From contig CAJKVD010000025.1 of NCBI GenBank assembly GCA_905203195.1, forward strand, positions 1-8,231: 8,231 nucleotides of DNA, given 5' to 3'. The notes beneath the pieces are model-generated. The model was not told where the DNA came from. It worked only from the letters and a program-made list of their open reading frames with translations, and did no database searches. Origin of the DNA: an uncultured Clostridium sp. Its GTDB lineage: Bacteria > Bacillota > Clostridia > TANB77 > CAG-508. Shown piece after piece: positions 1 to 6,805 of this stretch; the stretch's first letter is position 1; each line of letters opens with the position of its first letter. The position numbers were made by a program, and so were the translations under genes.

Positions 1-430
<430 letters not shown>

Positions 431-486
431 TCATCCTTTCTTAAATTAATTTAGACAATTACAGTCCATTATTCTTTTTAGATTCC

Positions 487-795
<309 letters not shown>

Positions 796-806
796 TTAAT
801 TGAATT

Positions 807-833
807 TTAGCACTCTTTTTGTTTGACTGCTAA
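807..833 (-). promoter_or_regulatory. CIRCE operator (HrcA binding site)
   Basis: Inverted repeat with arms TTAGCACTC (807-815) and GACTGCTAA (825-833), separated by 9 bases. This is the CIRCE layout (TTAGCACTC-N9-GAGTGCTAA) with one mismatch in the second arm, GACTG instead of GAGTG. It sits just downstream of the groES -10 box, over the expected transcription start, so bound HrcA would block initiation, and it lies in the 5' untranslated RNA about 40 bases before the groES start. hrcA itself is not in the window. Confidence 0.95.
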
Positions 834-834
834 T

Positions 835-863
835 AATATATACCCTATTTTTTCCATTGTCAA
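835..863 (-). promoter_or_regulatory. Promoter of groES-groEL
   Basis: Read on the minus strand, a perfect -35 TTGACA (858-863) is followed after 17 bases by -10 TATATT (835-840). This is a housekeeping sigma-A type promoter, abutting the CIRCE operator, the arrangement expected for HrcA-controlled chaperonin operons. Confidence 0.88.
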
Positions 864-967
864 GTACTTTTTTTACTTTTCACAAAACTTTCACATTTAT
901 ATATTATTTAACTTGCAAAAATTTTATGCCCAATAGAACAAAAGTAAAAATTAATAGCATCATAAAA

Positions 968-995
968 GTAGAGCTTAGAATAATCTAAGCTCTAC
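968..995 (-). terminator. Strong hairpin terminator after the 158-residue gene
   Basis: A perfect 12-bp stem, GTAGAGCTTAGA (968-979) with TCTAAGCTCTAC (984-995), and a 4-base loop. It begins 8 bases after the stop of the upstream minus-strand gene and is followed on that strand by TTTTATG, a short U-run. It separates this gene from the groES promoter. Confidence 0.85.
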
Positions 996-1003
996 CGAGG
1001 TCC

Positions 1004-1480
1004 TTAAAATAAATTAGTTGTTAAAATTGGTCTTCGACCTTTATTTTTTACTAAACCAACATATGTAATCAGTTCTTGTAAATATTTTTGATATTTAACA
1101 TAATCGTCTTCTAATGTTGCTTCAGCAAAACCACCTTGAATCTGGCCTACACCAGAAATCACTCTAGTTTTATTTACAATATCATTAGGAGTATCAGAAT
1201 CACTCCAATCTTCATTTACAACTTCCACAATAATTGCTGTTCCTTTAGCAACACTCTTTCGAGTTTCTTTGATGATTTTAGTATTTAAAGATTGTTTGTA
1301 TTTTTCAAATACTGCATCTAAATCTCCTTCTACCATTGTTCTAATAACCAAAGGATTACCTTTTAATGCAACAAAATATGTTTGTACACCAGTTTCTACA
1401 TTAGTAGCATATATGCTACCAACTTCCCATTCAAGGTCTTCCCAATTCCGTTTTGTGTTGTCTTTTTTTCTTTTTGCCAT
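1004..1480 (-). CDS. Unrecognised 158-residue protein, free-standing gene
   Basis: I do not recognise the family. The chain is soluble-looking, with no signal peptide or membrane segment. It opens with a basic stretch (MAKRKKDNTKR), followed by an acidic and aromatic segment NWEDLEWEVG (12-21), a run resembling beta strands at about 22-48 (TYFVALKGNPLVIRTMV), a predicted helix at 52-75, another strand AIIVEVV (82-88), the acidic NEDWSDSD (89-96), and a basic end KNKGRRPIL (145-153). The ATG at 1480 follows AAGGAGGT by about ten bases; a nearer ATG at 1489 is in another frame and reaches no family-like product. A clear promoter upstream and a strong terminator directly after show it is expressed as its own unit. 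Three Trp codons are TGG. Its function cannot be inferred from neighbours. Confidence 0.85.
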   Translation of the reverse strand: MAKRKKDNTKRNWEDLEWEVGSIYATNVETGVQTYFVALKGNPLVIRTMVEGDLDAVFEKYKQSLNTKIIKETRKSVAKGTAIIVEVVNEDWSDSDTPNDIVNKTRVISGVGQIQGGFAEATLEDDYVKYQKYLQELITYVGLVKNKGRRPILTTNLF

Positions 1481-1527
1481 AATAACATGGACCTCCTTAG
1501 TATAATAAAATTTTTTAGTACAAATAT

Positions 1528-1556
1528 ATTATACACCAAAATCTCAAAATTTTCAA
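1528..1556 (-). promoter_or_regulatory. Promoter of the 158-residue protein gene
   Basis: On the minus strand, -35 TTGAAA (1551-1556), a 17-base spacer and a perfect -10 TATAAT (1528-1533). It lies only about 10 bases after the stop of the cyclophilin gene. No terminator is visible between them, so the radA-disA operon may also read through into this gene. An 8-bp inverted repeat, GTATAATA (1500-1507) with TATTATAC (1527-1534), spans the -10 box and start region; it may be coincidence in AT-rich DNA. Confidence 0.8.
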
Positions 1557-1565
1557 CATCTAAAA

Positions 1566-2345
1566 TTATTGTCCAAAATTATAGTTTTTAGAGAACCATG
1601 ACATATAATCAAATGCATCTAATGTATTTGGCAAATCATATGTTACACCTTGTGTATCTACTGTAATAGATGTTACTACTGGTGGATTTACTGGTGTACT
1701 AACCTCTGATTTTGAACTATCACCCTTTTCAGAATCAGCAGCTTTTACCTCTACACCTTCTATTTTATGTACAACATCCATTCCTTCTATAACTTTTCCA
1801 ATAGGTGTATATAATCCATTTAAACCTGCATTTTCTTTTGTCATTATAAAGAATTGAGCATTACCAGAATTATATGATTCATCTTTCAAATCTGATGAAT
1901 ATTGAGTATAATCTGCTCTTGCAACACCAACTACTCCTTCTTCAAACTTTATTGTATTATTTACACCATTTGCAACAAATTCACCTTTAATTCCATATTC
2001 TTTATCTTCTCCACCATCTTTTAAATCACTTAATTTAGCACCTGTTGTTCCATCTCCATCTTTAGTTCCAGCTTGTATCATAAAATCTTTAATTACTCTA
2101 TGGAATTTTGTTCCATTATAAAATCCTCTATTAGCTAAATTTACAATATTAGCTACATTTTGTGGTGCATGATCTGGATATAATTCCATTTTTACTGTTC
2201 CAAATCCTTCTACTTCCATTGTTAAAATTGGATTCTTTACCTCCATAGTTGCTTTTTTATAATATCCATATCCTAATATTCCTATTAATACTATAATAGC
2301 TATTGCTACTACTATCCATATAATTGTTTTAATTTTATCTTTCAT
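1566..2345 (-). CDS. Membrane-anchored cyclophilin-type peptidyl-prolyl isomerase
   Basis: Catalyses cis-trans isomerisation of proline peptide bonds, probably on the outer face of the membrane. Residues 7-28 form one hydrophobic segment (IIWIVVAIAIIVLIGILGYGYY) after a short basic start, with no lipobox Cys, so it reads as an uncleaved anchor with the enzyme outside. The cyclophilin domain spans about 40-200: LYPDHAPQNVANIVNLA (55-71), FHRVIKDFMIQAG (81-93) with the catalytic-site Arg83, Phe88 and Gln91, AQFFIMT (163-169), and GLNGLYTPIGKVIEGMDVV (174-192). A Ser/Lys/Pro-rich linker (about 203-223) leads to a 36-residue tail ending MSWFSKNYNFGQ that I cannot assign. The start follows a GGAAAGGA ribosome binding site, 26 bases after the end of disA, so it is probably the last gene of the radA-disA operon. 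Domain identity is firm; the specific substrate is unknown. Confidence 0.93.
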   Translation of the reverse strand: MKDKIKTIIWIVVAIAIIVLIGILGYGYYKKATMEVKNPILTMEVEGFGTVKMELYPDHAPQNVANIVNLANRGFYNGTKFHRVIKDFMIQAGTKDGDGTTGAKLSDLKDGGEDKEYGIKGEFVANGVNNTIKFEEGVVGVARADYTQYSSDLKDESYNSGNAQFFIMTKENAGLNGLYTPIGKVIEGMDVVHKIEGVEVKAADSEKGDSSKSEVSTPVNPPVVTSITVDTQGVTYDLPNTLDAFDYMSWFSKNYNFGQ

Positions 2346-2371
2346 TTTTCTAAATTCCTTTCCTTTTTTAT

Positions 2372-2797
2372 TTATACAACAACATTATCAAATACAAACT
2401 GTTCTTGCATTCTTCTTAATGATTGTTTTATTGTTCTTGCTCTAACCTCACCAATTCCATCAACTTCATCTAAGCTTTCTATATCTGCTGCTAAAATATG
2501 TTGAAAAGATTTATATGAAGAAACTAAATTTTCTACTATATTACTTGGCATTCTTGGTATTTTACTTAATATTCTATATCCTCTTGTATATACACCTACT
2601 TCATCATAATTATCAAAATTTTCATAACCCAATAATTTAGCAATAGTTGTTTCTTTGGTTAAATCCTCATATGGTACTTCTGACAATTCTTCCATAGCTG
2701 TTTCTGGCGTTTTTTTCTTTTTAGTAACTGCTATATAATCTTTTATAATAAGCAATTCTTCCTTTTCTACACCACCTATTAATTCCTCTAACTGCAT
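2372..2797 (-). CDS. disA: DisA C-terminal part: linker and DNA-binding helix-hairpin-helix
   Basis: Second part of an interrupted disA. It is in the same frame as the upstream part (start codons 657 bases apart) and continues the family sequence directly after the TGA: GNEGSLVK lies between that TGA and Met1 here, matching the B. subtilis GTEGHLIKLQ region as I remember it. Residues 1-70 complete the helical linker domain, RGYRILSKIPRMP (72-84) is a conserved DisA stretch, and LDEVDGIGEVRARTIKQSL (109-127) is the helix-hairpin-helix that binds branched DNA. The ATG at 2797 is the only possible start after the stop; the nearest Shine-Dalgarno-like GAGGG is about 13 bases away, too far for a good one. 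Separate translation would depend on re-initiation or read-through. If joined, the protein has 360 positions, the usual DisA length. Confidence 0.8.
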   Translation of the reverse strand: MQLEELIGGVEKEELLIIKDYIAVTKKKKTPETAMEELSEVPYEDLTKETTIAKLLGYENFDNYDEVGVYTRGYRILSKIPRMPSNIVENLVSSYKSFQHILAADIESLDEVDGIGEVRARTIKQSLRRMQEQFVFDNVVV

Positions 2798-2821
2798 TTT
2801 TACAAGACTACCCTCATTTCC

Positions 2822-2824
2822 TCA
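2822..2824 (-). other. disA: In-frame TGA splitting disA
   Basis: The codon series on the minus strand is TAT GAA TGA GGA AAT GAG, reading IYE-stop-GNE. In the B. subtilis protein (from memory) the matching stretch is IKELGTEG, so the TGA stands where Leu is expected. A TTA to TGA change would need one substitution. No base is gained or lost. It is the only TGA among the visible gene ends here; the others are TAA, except one TAG at radA. Confidence 0.9.
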
Positions 2825-3454
2825 TTCATAAATCTGACTCTGTATATCTTCTACTATTCTCATTACCATTTCAGCTCTTTGAATTGCTACTATTACATTT
2901 TCTAATGTTACTATATCATTAAATTCATATTCATTTAATATGCTTAATTTACTATCAAATACTTTTTTGTATCTTTCTAATGTCTGTACTCCCTGATTTG
3001 CCTTATTTAATACAACATCTGTATCTTCTAATATATAACGATTATTTCCTTTAAAAATCGTTATAATATTTCTTCTTTGAGAAATACTTATAACAAGTTC
3101 TCCTGTTTGCTTTGCAGTTCTTTCTGCTGTTCTATGCCTTGTACCAGTTTCTCTTGTTTCTATTTCTCTTGATGGTATTAATTGTGCATTTGCAAATAAT
3201 ATTCTTTTTAAATCTCCACTTAATACTATTGCACCATCCATTTTGGCCAATTCATAAAGTTTAGATGAACTATATTCCTCATTAATTGCAAAACCACCAT
3301 CAACTAATTCTTTAATAACATCAGTATTATCTGTAATTAATAATAATGCTCCTGTTTTTGCTCTTAATATATTTTCTAGTCCATCTCTTATAGGAGTTCC
3401 TGGTGCTATTAATTTTAAAATTTCCGTAATTGGTTTTTCTGTATTTTTCCTCAA
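2822..3454 (-). CDS. disA: DisA N-terminal part: diadenylate cyclase (c-di-AMP synthase) domain
   Basis: DisA makes the second messenger c-di-AMP from two ATP and in spore-formers pauses synthesis when it meets branched DNA. This 210-residue part holds the full diadenylate cyclase domain (about 1-145): [18 protein letters not shown] (15-32), the catalytic DGA at 73-75 ([11 protein letters not shown]), and [11 protein letters not shown] (102-112) with the nucleotide-binding [26 protein letters not shown] follows (141-163), and then the first helices of the linker domain, ending IYE before TGA. The start is TTG at 3454; AAGGAGGT lies about ten bases before it, there is no in-frame ATG nearby, and the chain then starts close to the family start. 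It follows radA by 38 bases; RadA and DisA are known partners in Bacillus. Because the interruption falls inside the linker, a truncated product could keep cyclase activity but lack DNA sensing (inference). Confidence 0.9.
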   Translation of the reverse strand: MRKNTEKPITEILKLIAPGTPIRDGLENILRAKTGALLLITDNTDVIKELVDGGFAINEEYSSSKLYELAKMDGAIVLSGDLKRILFANAQLIPSREIETRETGTRHRTAERTAKQTGELVISISQRRNIITIFKGNNRYILEDTDVVLNKANQGVQTLERYKKVFDSKLSILNEYEFNDIVTLENVIVAIQRAEMVMRIVEDIQSQIYE

Positions 3455-3492
3455 ACTGTGGTTACCTCCTTTATCAAAATAATTTGAATATA

Positions 3493-4851
3493 CTAAATAA
3501 TTCCTACTTTTCTTAATGCTTCTTGTACATCTTTCACACCTATTATATCCAATTTAAATTTATCTTTCAAGAGTTTTTTGTTACTTTCTGGAATTATACA
3601 TTTCTTAAACCCTAATTTTTCTGCTTCCTTTATTCTTTTTTCTATCATATTTACTCTTCTAACCTCACCAGTTAAGCCAACTTCTCCTATTATTACACAA
3701 TCTTTTGATATTGGTTTATTTTTATATATTGACGAAACAACCATTATTATTCCTAAATCCACAGAAGGCTCATTCAATCTTAACCCTCCAACAACATTTA
3801 CATAAACATCCTGGCTGCCTAAACTTAGCCCTGTTTTTTTCTCAATTACAGCTATTAATATTGCTAATCTATTAAAATCTATTCCATTTGCCGTTCTTTT
3901 TGGAAATCCAAAAACACTCTGTGTTGTCAATGCTTGCAATTCTACAAGCATTGGCCTTGTACCTTCCATACATGCAACAATACATGAACCTGCTGGATTA
4001 TCTTCTCTTTCGGAAATTAATACATCTGAAGGATTAGTTATTTCACACATTCCTTCTTCTCTCATTTCAAACATTCCTATCTCATTTGTTGAGCCAAACC
4101 TATTTTTTACTCCTCGCAAAATTCTATACGAAAAATACCTTTCTCCTTCCAAATATAGAACCGTATCAACCATATGTTCTAAAACTCTTGGTCCTGCAAT
4201 ATTTCCTTCTTTTGTTACATGCCCTATAATTATAGTTGTAATATTCCTTGATTTGCAAATTCTCATTACCTGTGATGTTATTTCTCTTACTTGACTTACA
4301 CTTCCTGCTGCTGCAGTTAATTCGTCTGAATACATTGTTTGAATAGAATCTATTATTACAAGTTTAGGATTAACCTCTACTATAGCTTCATTTACTATAT
4401 CTATATCAGTTTCTCCTAAAAATAAAATATCTTCATTATTTATACCCAATCTGTCTGCCCTTAATTTTATCTGTTCTGCAGATTCTTCCCCTGATACATA
4501 AAGTACTTTGCCTTCTCCTTTTACCTTATTACAAATTTGTAAAATTAATGTAGATTTTCCAATTCCTGGTTCTCCACCTAATAATATTAATGAACCTTTA
4601 ACTAAGCCTCCACCCAAAACTCTATCTAATTCATCAAACCCTGTTGATGTCCTTATTGTTTCTTTTGCCTCATATGTATTTAATTTCTGTGGTTTTGTTT
4701 TTTCTTTAGCTATCGCTCCTGCTTTATTTTTGCTTTCTACTACTTTTTGTTCAAAAAAAGTATTCCAACTATTGCATGCTGGACATTTTCCTAACCATTT
4801 TCCTGATTCATATCCACACTCATTGCACACAAATACTGTTTTATTTTTCAT
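3493..4851 (-). CDS. radA: DNA repair protein RadA (Sms)
   Basis: RecA-like ATPase and helicase that drives branch migration of recombination intermediates, helping repair and natural transformation. Length 452 is typical. Domains in order: N-terminal zinc finger with Cys9, Cys12, Cys23 and Cys26 (CNEC, CPAC); Walker [11 protein letters not shown] at 92-101 with Lys99; Walker B LVIIDS at 164-169; the RadA signature KNRFG at 249-253; and a C-terminal Lon-protease-like domain (about 285-452) with [14 protein letters not shown] and [18 protein letters not shown]. All key residues are present. The ATG at 4851 is preceded by CGGAGGAAT. The stop is TAG. It is the first gene of the radA-disA-cyclophilin group. 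I see only weak promoter candidates (TATATT with a poor -35) between it and the hairpin at 4900-4940; some read-through from the small gene upstream is possible. Confidence 0.97.
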   Translation of the reverse strand: MKNKTVFVCNECGYESGKWLGKCPACNSWNTFFEQKVVESKNKAGAIAKEKTKPQKLNTYEAKETIRTSTGFDELDRVLGGGLVKGSLILLGGEPGIGKSTLILQICNKVKGEGKVLYVSGEESAEQIKLRADRLGINNEDILFLGETDIDIVNEAIVEVNPKLVIIDSIQTMYSDELTAAAGSVSQVREITSQVMRICKSRNITTIIIGHVTKEGNIAGPRVLEHMVDTVLYLEGERYFSYRILRGVKNRFGSTNEIGMFEMREEGMCEITNPSDVLISEREDNPAGSCIVACMEGTRPMLVELQALTTQSVFGFPKRTANGIDFNRLAILIAVIEKKTGLSLGSQDVYVNVVGGLRLNEPSVDLGIIMVVSSIYKNKPISKDCVIIGEVGLTGEVRRVNMIEKRIKEAEKLGFKKCIIPESNKKLLKDKFKLDIIGVKDVQEALRKVGII

Positions 4852-4899
4852 CTATTCCTCCGTTATAAAATATACTAGTAATTCTTTCTCACATTACTT

Positions 4900-4940
4900 A
4901 AAAAGTATAGCATAATTTTTATAATCTTGCTATACTTTTT
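4900..4940. terminator. Bidirectional hairpin terminator
   Basis: A perfect 13-bp stem, AAAAAGTATAGCA (4900-4912) with TGCTATACTTTTT (4928-4940), and a 15-base loop. The stem ends are A:T runs, so a U-rich tail appears on either strand. It lies about 26 bases after the stop of the 111-residue gene (minus strand), which it most likely ends, insulating radA. Confidence 0.78.
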
Positions 4941-4966
4941 TCTTATTTTACTATTTCATTAGCTTA

Positions 4967-5302
4967 TTATTTTCCAAATGTTACTTCTTGGAATAAAAAG
5001 TCATGCACCTTTTCCCATGTTATTTCTTGGTGTAAAAATTCGTTAATTTCATCTTCAACTTTTTGTTGTGCTGGTGTTAACTCAACTCTAATCTCTTTGT
5101 TCCAATCAATTTCTTGTAACCAAAAAGCTTTAAATTTATTCCAAAAGCCATTTTTTACTGGTAAATCTTTTCTTCTAATCGTTCCTGCATATTCTGTTTT
5201 TTCTCTATTTCCAAAATTTCCAGCTTGTTCTTGACCTTTATTGTTAAATTGTACCCCTCCGAAAACTCCTGATACTTTATTTTCTTTACCAAATTCAGCC
5301 AT
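4967..5302 (-). CDS. Unrecognised 111-residue protein with three C-terminal QE repeats
   Basis: I do not recognise the family. Residues 1-40 are rich in Gly, Asn, Gln and charged residues and look disordered, with no signal peptide. The C-terminal half carries a ten-residue motif three times: FWLQEIDWNK (60-69), FLHQEITWEK (89-98) and FLFQEVTFGK (102-111, the exact C-terminus), consensus F-x-x-Q-E-[IV]-[DT]-[WF]-x-K. KVEDEINEF before copy 2 and KVHDF before copy 3 suggest a slightly longer unit. The ATG at 5302 follows a strong AAAGGAGG. A good promoter is upstream and a terminator follows, so it is a single-gene unit, divergent from rimI. Possible roles include peptide-motif binding or assembly; no function is assigned. 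High coding confidence comes from the signals around it. Confidence 0.82.
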   Translation of the reverse strand: MAEFGKENKVSGVFGGVQFNNKGQEQAGNFGNREKTEYAGTIRRKDLPVKNGFWNKFKAFWLQEIDWNKEIRVELTPAQQKVEDEINEFLHQEITWEKVHDFLFQEVTFGK

Positions 5303-5340
5303 ATCTTTTTCCTCCTTTGTGGTTTTTTATTCTTTTCTTA

Positions 5341-5369
5341 TTTATACTATATTTAACAAAATTTATCAA
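5341..5369 (-). promoter_or_regulatory. Promoter of the 111-residue protein gene
   Basis: On the minus strand, -35 TTGATA (5364-5369), a 17-base spacer and -10 TATAAA (5341-5346), each one base from consensus. It is divergent from the rimI-tsaB promoter 60 bases away. Confidence 0.72.
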
Positions 5370-5401
5370 GCTTTTTTTGTTGTTTTTTTATTATTTTTAT
5401 A

Positions 5402-5432
5402 TTACATTTTTGTTACATTTTTGTAACATTTG
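5402..5432 (+). repeat. Tandem 11-bp repeats between divergent promoters
   Basis: TTACATTTTTG occurs twice directly in tandem (5402-5412 and 5413-5423), followed by a shortened copy TAACATTTG (5424-5432). The second copy also makes a small palindrome, TGTTAC (5411-5416) and GTAACA (5423-5428). The array lies between the two divergent promoters and touches the rimI -35 box, so it could be an operator; AT-rich slippage is the simple alternative. Confidence 0.55.
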
Positions 5433-5458
5433 CAAATTTTAAATTTTTGTATTATAAT
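5430..5458 (+). promoter_or_regulatory. Promoter of rimI-tsaB
   Basis: -35 TTGCAA (5430-5435), a 17-base spacer and a perfect -10 TATAAT (5453-5458). Transcription would begin near 5465, giving a leader of about 36 bases before the ATG at 5501. This rules out the upstream TTG at 5447 as the start. Confidence 0.78.
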
Positions 5459-5500
5459 TTTAAACATAAAAACTATTTTTTATATGAATTGGAGGTTCGT

Positions 5501-5938
5501 ATGGACTATTCTATTAACAAAATGGATATAACTGATTTAGATAACATAAAAAGCACTTTAAGTACTGAATTTGATGATTTTTGGTCATACCAAATTCTAA
5601 AAGAAGAACTTAATTCTAAAAATTCATACTACTTTGTTATAAAAGATTCAAAATCAAATATCTTAGGATTTACTGGAATAAAAATAATTTTCGATGAAGC
5701 TGAATTAATGAACATTGTCGTAAAAAAAAGCTTAAGAAAAATTGGAATAGGTTCAACTCTTTTAAACTACATTATTAAATTTGCTAAAAATTCAAATATT
5801 TCTATTATCCATTTAGAAGTCAATGAAATTAATTCAAGTGCGATTAATTTATATAAAAAAGTTGGTTTTAAAAAAGTTGGTTTTCGCAAACATTATTATG
5901 GCGAAAACAATTGTATTTTAATGAATATTATAATATAA
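5501..5938 (+). CDS. rimI: GNAT acetyltransferase, RimI type (ribosomal protein S18 N-terminal alanine)
   Basis: RimI transfers acetyl from acetyl-CoA to the N-terminus of ribosomal protein S18. The frame is open from TTG at 5447, but that lies over the -10 box; the ATG at 5501 has GGAGG five bases before it (5491-5495) and gives a 145-residue chain, the normal RimI size. Visible GNAT features are the acetyl-CoA loop RKIGIGS (79-85), the beta-4 segment AELMNIVVKK (67-76), and the C-terminal signature LEVNEINSSAINLYKKVGF (105-123) with Glu106 and Tyr118 at the expected catalytic spots, then GFRKHYYG. tsaB follows 13 bases later in the same operon, a common pairing though usually in the order tsaB-rimI. 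The family is firm; assignment to RimI rather than another GNAT rests on the signature and the tsaB neighbour. Confidence 0.88.
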   Translation: MDYSINKMDITDLDNIKSTLSTEFDDFWSYQILKEELNSKNSYYFVIKDSKSNILGFTGIKIIFDEAELMNIVVKKSLRKIGIGSTLLNYIIKFAKNSNISIIHLEVNEINSSAINLYKKVGFKKVGFRKHYYGENNCILMNIII

Positions 5939-5951
5939 AACGGAGGTTAAT

Positions 5952-6671
5952 ATGAAAATTTTAAGTATTGATACAGCTAGTAATATATGTGGTGTTTCTA
6001 TTTTAGAAGACCAAAAAATCATCTGCTCATTAGATTCTAACACAGGTAAAACGCACTCAGAAAATTTAATGCCTATGATAAAATCAGCATTTGATAAAAC
6101 AAGTTTTAATTTAAATAATATTGATTTAATTGTTTGTGATAAAGGTCCTGGCTCTTTTACAGGACTTAGAATAGGAATTGCAACTGTAAAGGCTTTTTGT
6201 GACAGTAAAAAAATATCATATAAAGGTGTTTCTTCTTTACAAAGCTTAGCATATAATTCAAAACAAGTTTATGGTAACAACTTTTCCGGACTAGTTTGTA
6301 GTATTATTGATTGCAAAAATTCAAATTGTTATTTTGCATTATATGAATTTAAAAAAGGAATTTGCCACACATTAATTGATCCTACTGCTGATACAATAGA
6401 AAATGCTTTAAATGCATTAAAAAATTACTCAAATATATTATTTGTAGGTGATGGTGCAATAATTTATTGCGATTTAATTAAACAGATTTATTCTAATAGC
6501 ACTTTTTTTGAAAATGTTTCTGACAATAATCTTAATTCTTATTCTTTAGCTTTAGCTGGATATGATATTTTTATAAAAAATGGTTCAGATTCAAACCTTC
6601 TACCTTTATACCTTAGAAAGCCACAAGCTCAAAGACAATTAGAAGAAAAATTACAATCCAACACTAAATAA
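5952..6671 (+). CDS. tsaB: tRNA t6A synthesis protein TsaB (YeaZ)
   Basis: Partner of TsaD and TsaE in adding threonylcarbamoyl to A37 of ANN-decoding tRNAs. TsaB is an ASKHA-fold protein lacking its own catalytic metal site that dimerises with TsaD. The 239-residue length fits. The N-terminus MKILSIDTASNICGVSIL is the family opening; HSENLMPMI (35-43) and the signature GPGSFTGLRIG (65-75) are present, followed by KGVSSLQSLAYN. The C-terminus ends PLYLRKPQAQRQLEEK, as typical for TsaB. The ATG at 5952 has GGAGG five bases upstream (5942-5946), 13 bases after the rimI stop. tsaD and tsaE are not in the window. Hairpins follow at 6708-6790. Confidence 0.95.
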   Translation: MKILSIDTASNICGVSILEDQKIICSLDSNTGKTHSENLMPMIKSAFDKTSFNLNNIDLIVCDKGPGSFTGLRIGIATVKAFCDSKKISYKGVSSLQSLAYNSKQVYGNNFSGLVCSIIDCKNSNCYFALYEFKKGICHTLIDPTADTIENALNALKNYSNILFVGDGAIIYCDLIKQIYSNSTFFENVSDNNLNSYSLALAGYDIFIKNGSDSNLLPLYLRKPQAQRQLEEKLQSNTK

Positions 6672-6707
6672 TTTAAAATCAAATATTAACATTATTATAA
6701 AACAAAA

Positions 6708-6751
6708 GCGGACATTAATATCAATAATATTTAGAATATTTTAATGTCCGC
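6708..6751 (-). terminator. Hairpin terminator, probably for ylmH
   Basis: An 11-bp perfect stem, GCGGACATTAA (6708-6718) with TTAATGTCCGC (6741-6751), and an AT-rich 22-base loop. On the minus strand it is followed at once by TTTTGTTTTATAA, a good U-tract, so it should end the dxs-ylmH transcript; on the plus strand only ATCTTTATT follows. The long loop is unusual. Confidence 0.65.
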
Positions 6752-6767
6752 ATCTTTATTCTCGCAC

Positions 6768-6790
6768 AGAAATTTGCTTTGCAAATTTCT
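6768..6790 (+). terminator. Hairpin, probable terminator for rimI-tsaB
   Basis: A 10-bp perfect stem, AGAAATTTGC (6768-6777) with GCAAATTTCT (6781-6790), a TTT loop, and a GCA/TGC extension after one mismatch. On the plus strand ATGCATTG and then TATTTTTTAT follow, a delayed U-tract. It lies about 97 bases after the tsaB stop, which is rather far, and 15 bases after the ylmH stop on the other strand. Confidence 0.5.
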
Positions 6791-6805
6791 ATGCATTGTT
6801 ATTTT

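Noticed and set aside
2822..2824. Selenocysteine or general TGA reassignment at the disA stop
   Set aside because: The aligned residue is Leu, not Cys, in B. subtilis DisA; no selenocysteine element is apparent; and other genes of full family length have no internal TGA and use TGG for Trp where checked.
3034..3065. 10-bp inverted repeat TATAACGATT/AATCGTTATA inside disA
   Set aside because: It lies within conserved coding sequence, lacks a U-tract on either strand, and is plausible by chance in AT-rich DNA.
4508..4915. Plus-strand open frame of 135 codons opposite radA
   Set aside because: It is antisense to the conserved zinc-finger and Walker A region of radA, is hydrophobic and Pro/Ser-rich as antisense frames tend to be, and has no ribosome binding site.
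5447..5500. Upstream TTG extension of rimI (18 extra codons)
   Set aside because: It overlaps the -10 box, has no ribosome binding site, and gives a chain longer than the family; the ATG at 5501 has GGAGG at five bases.
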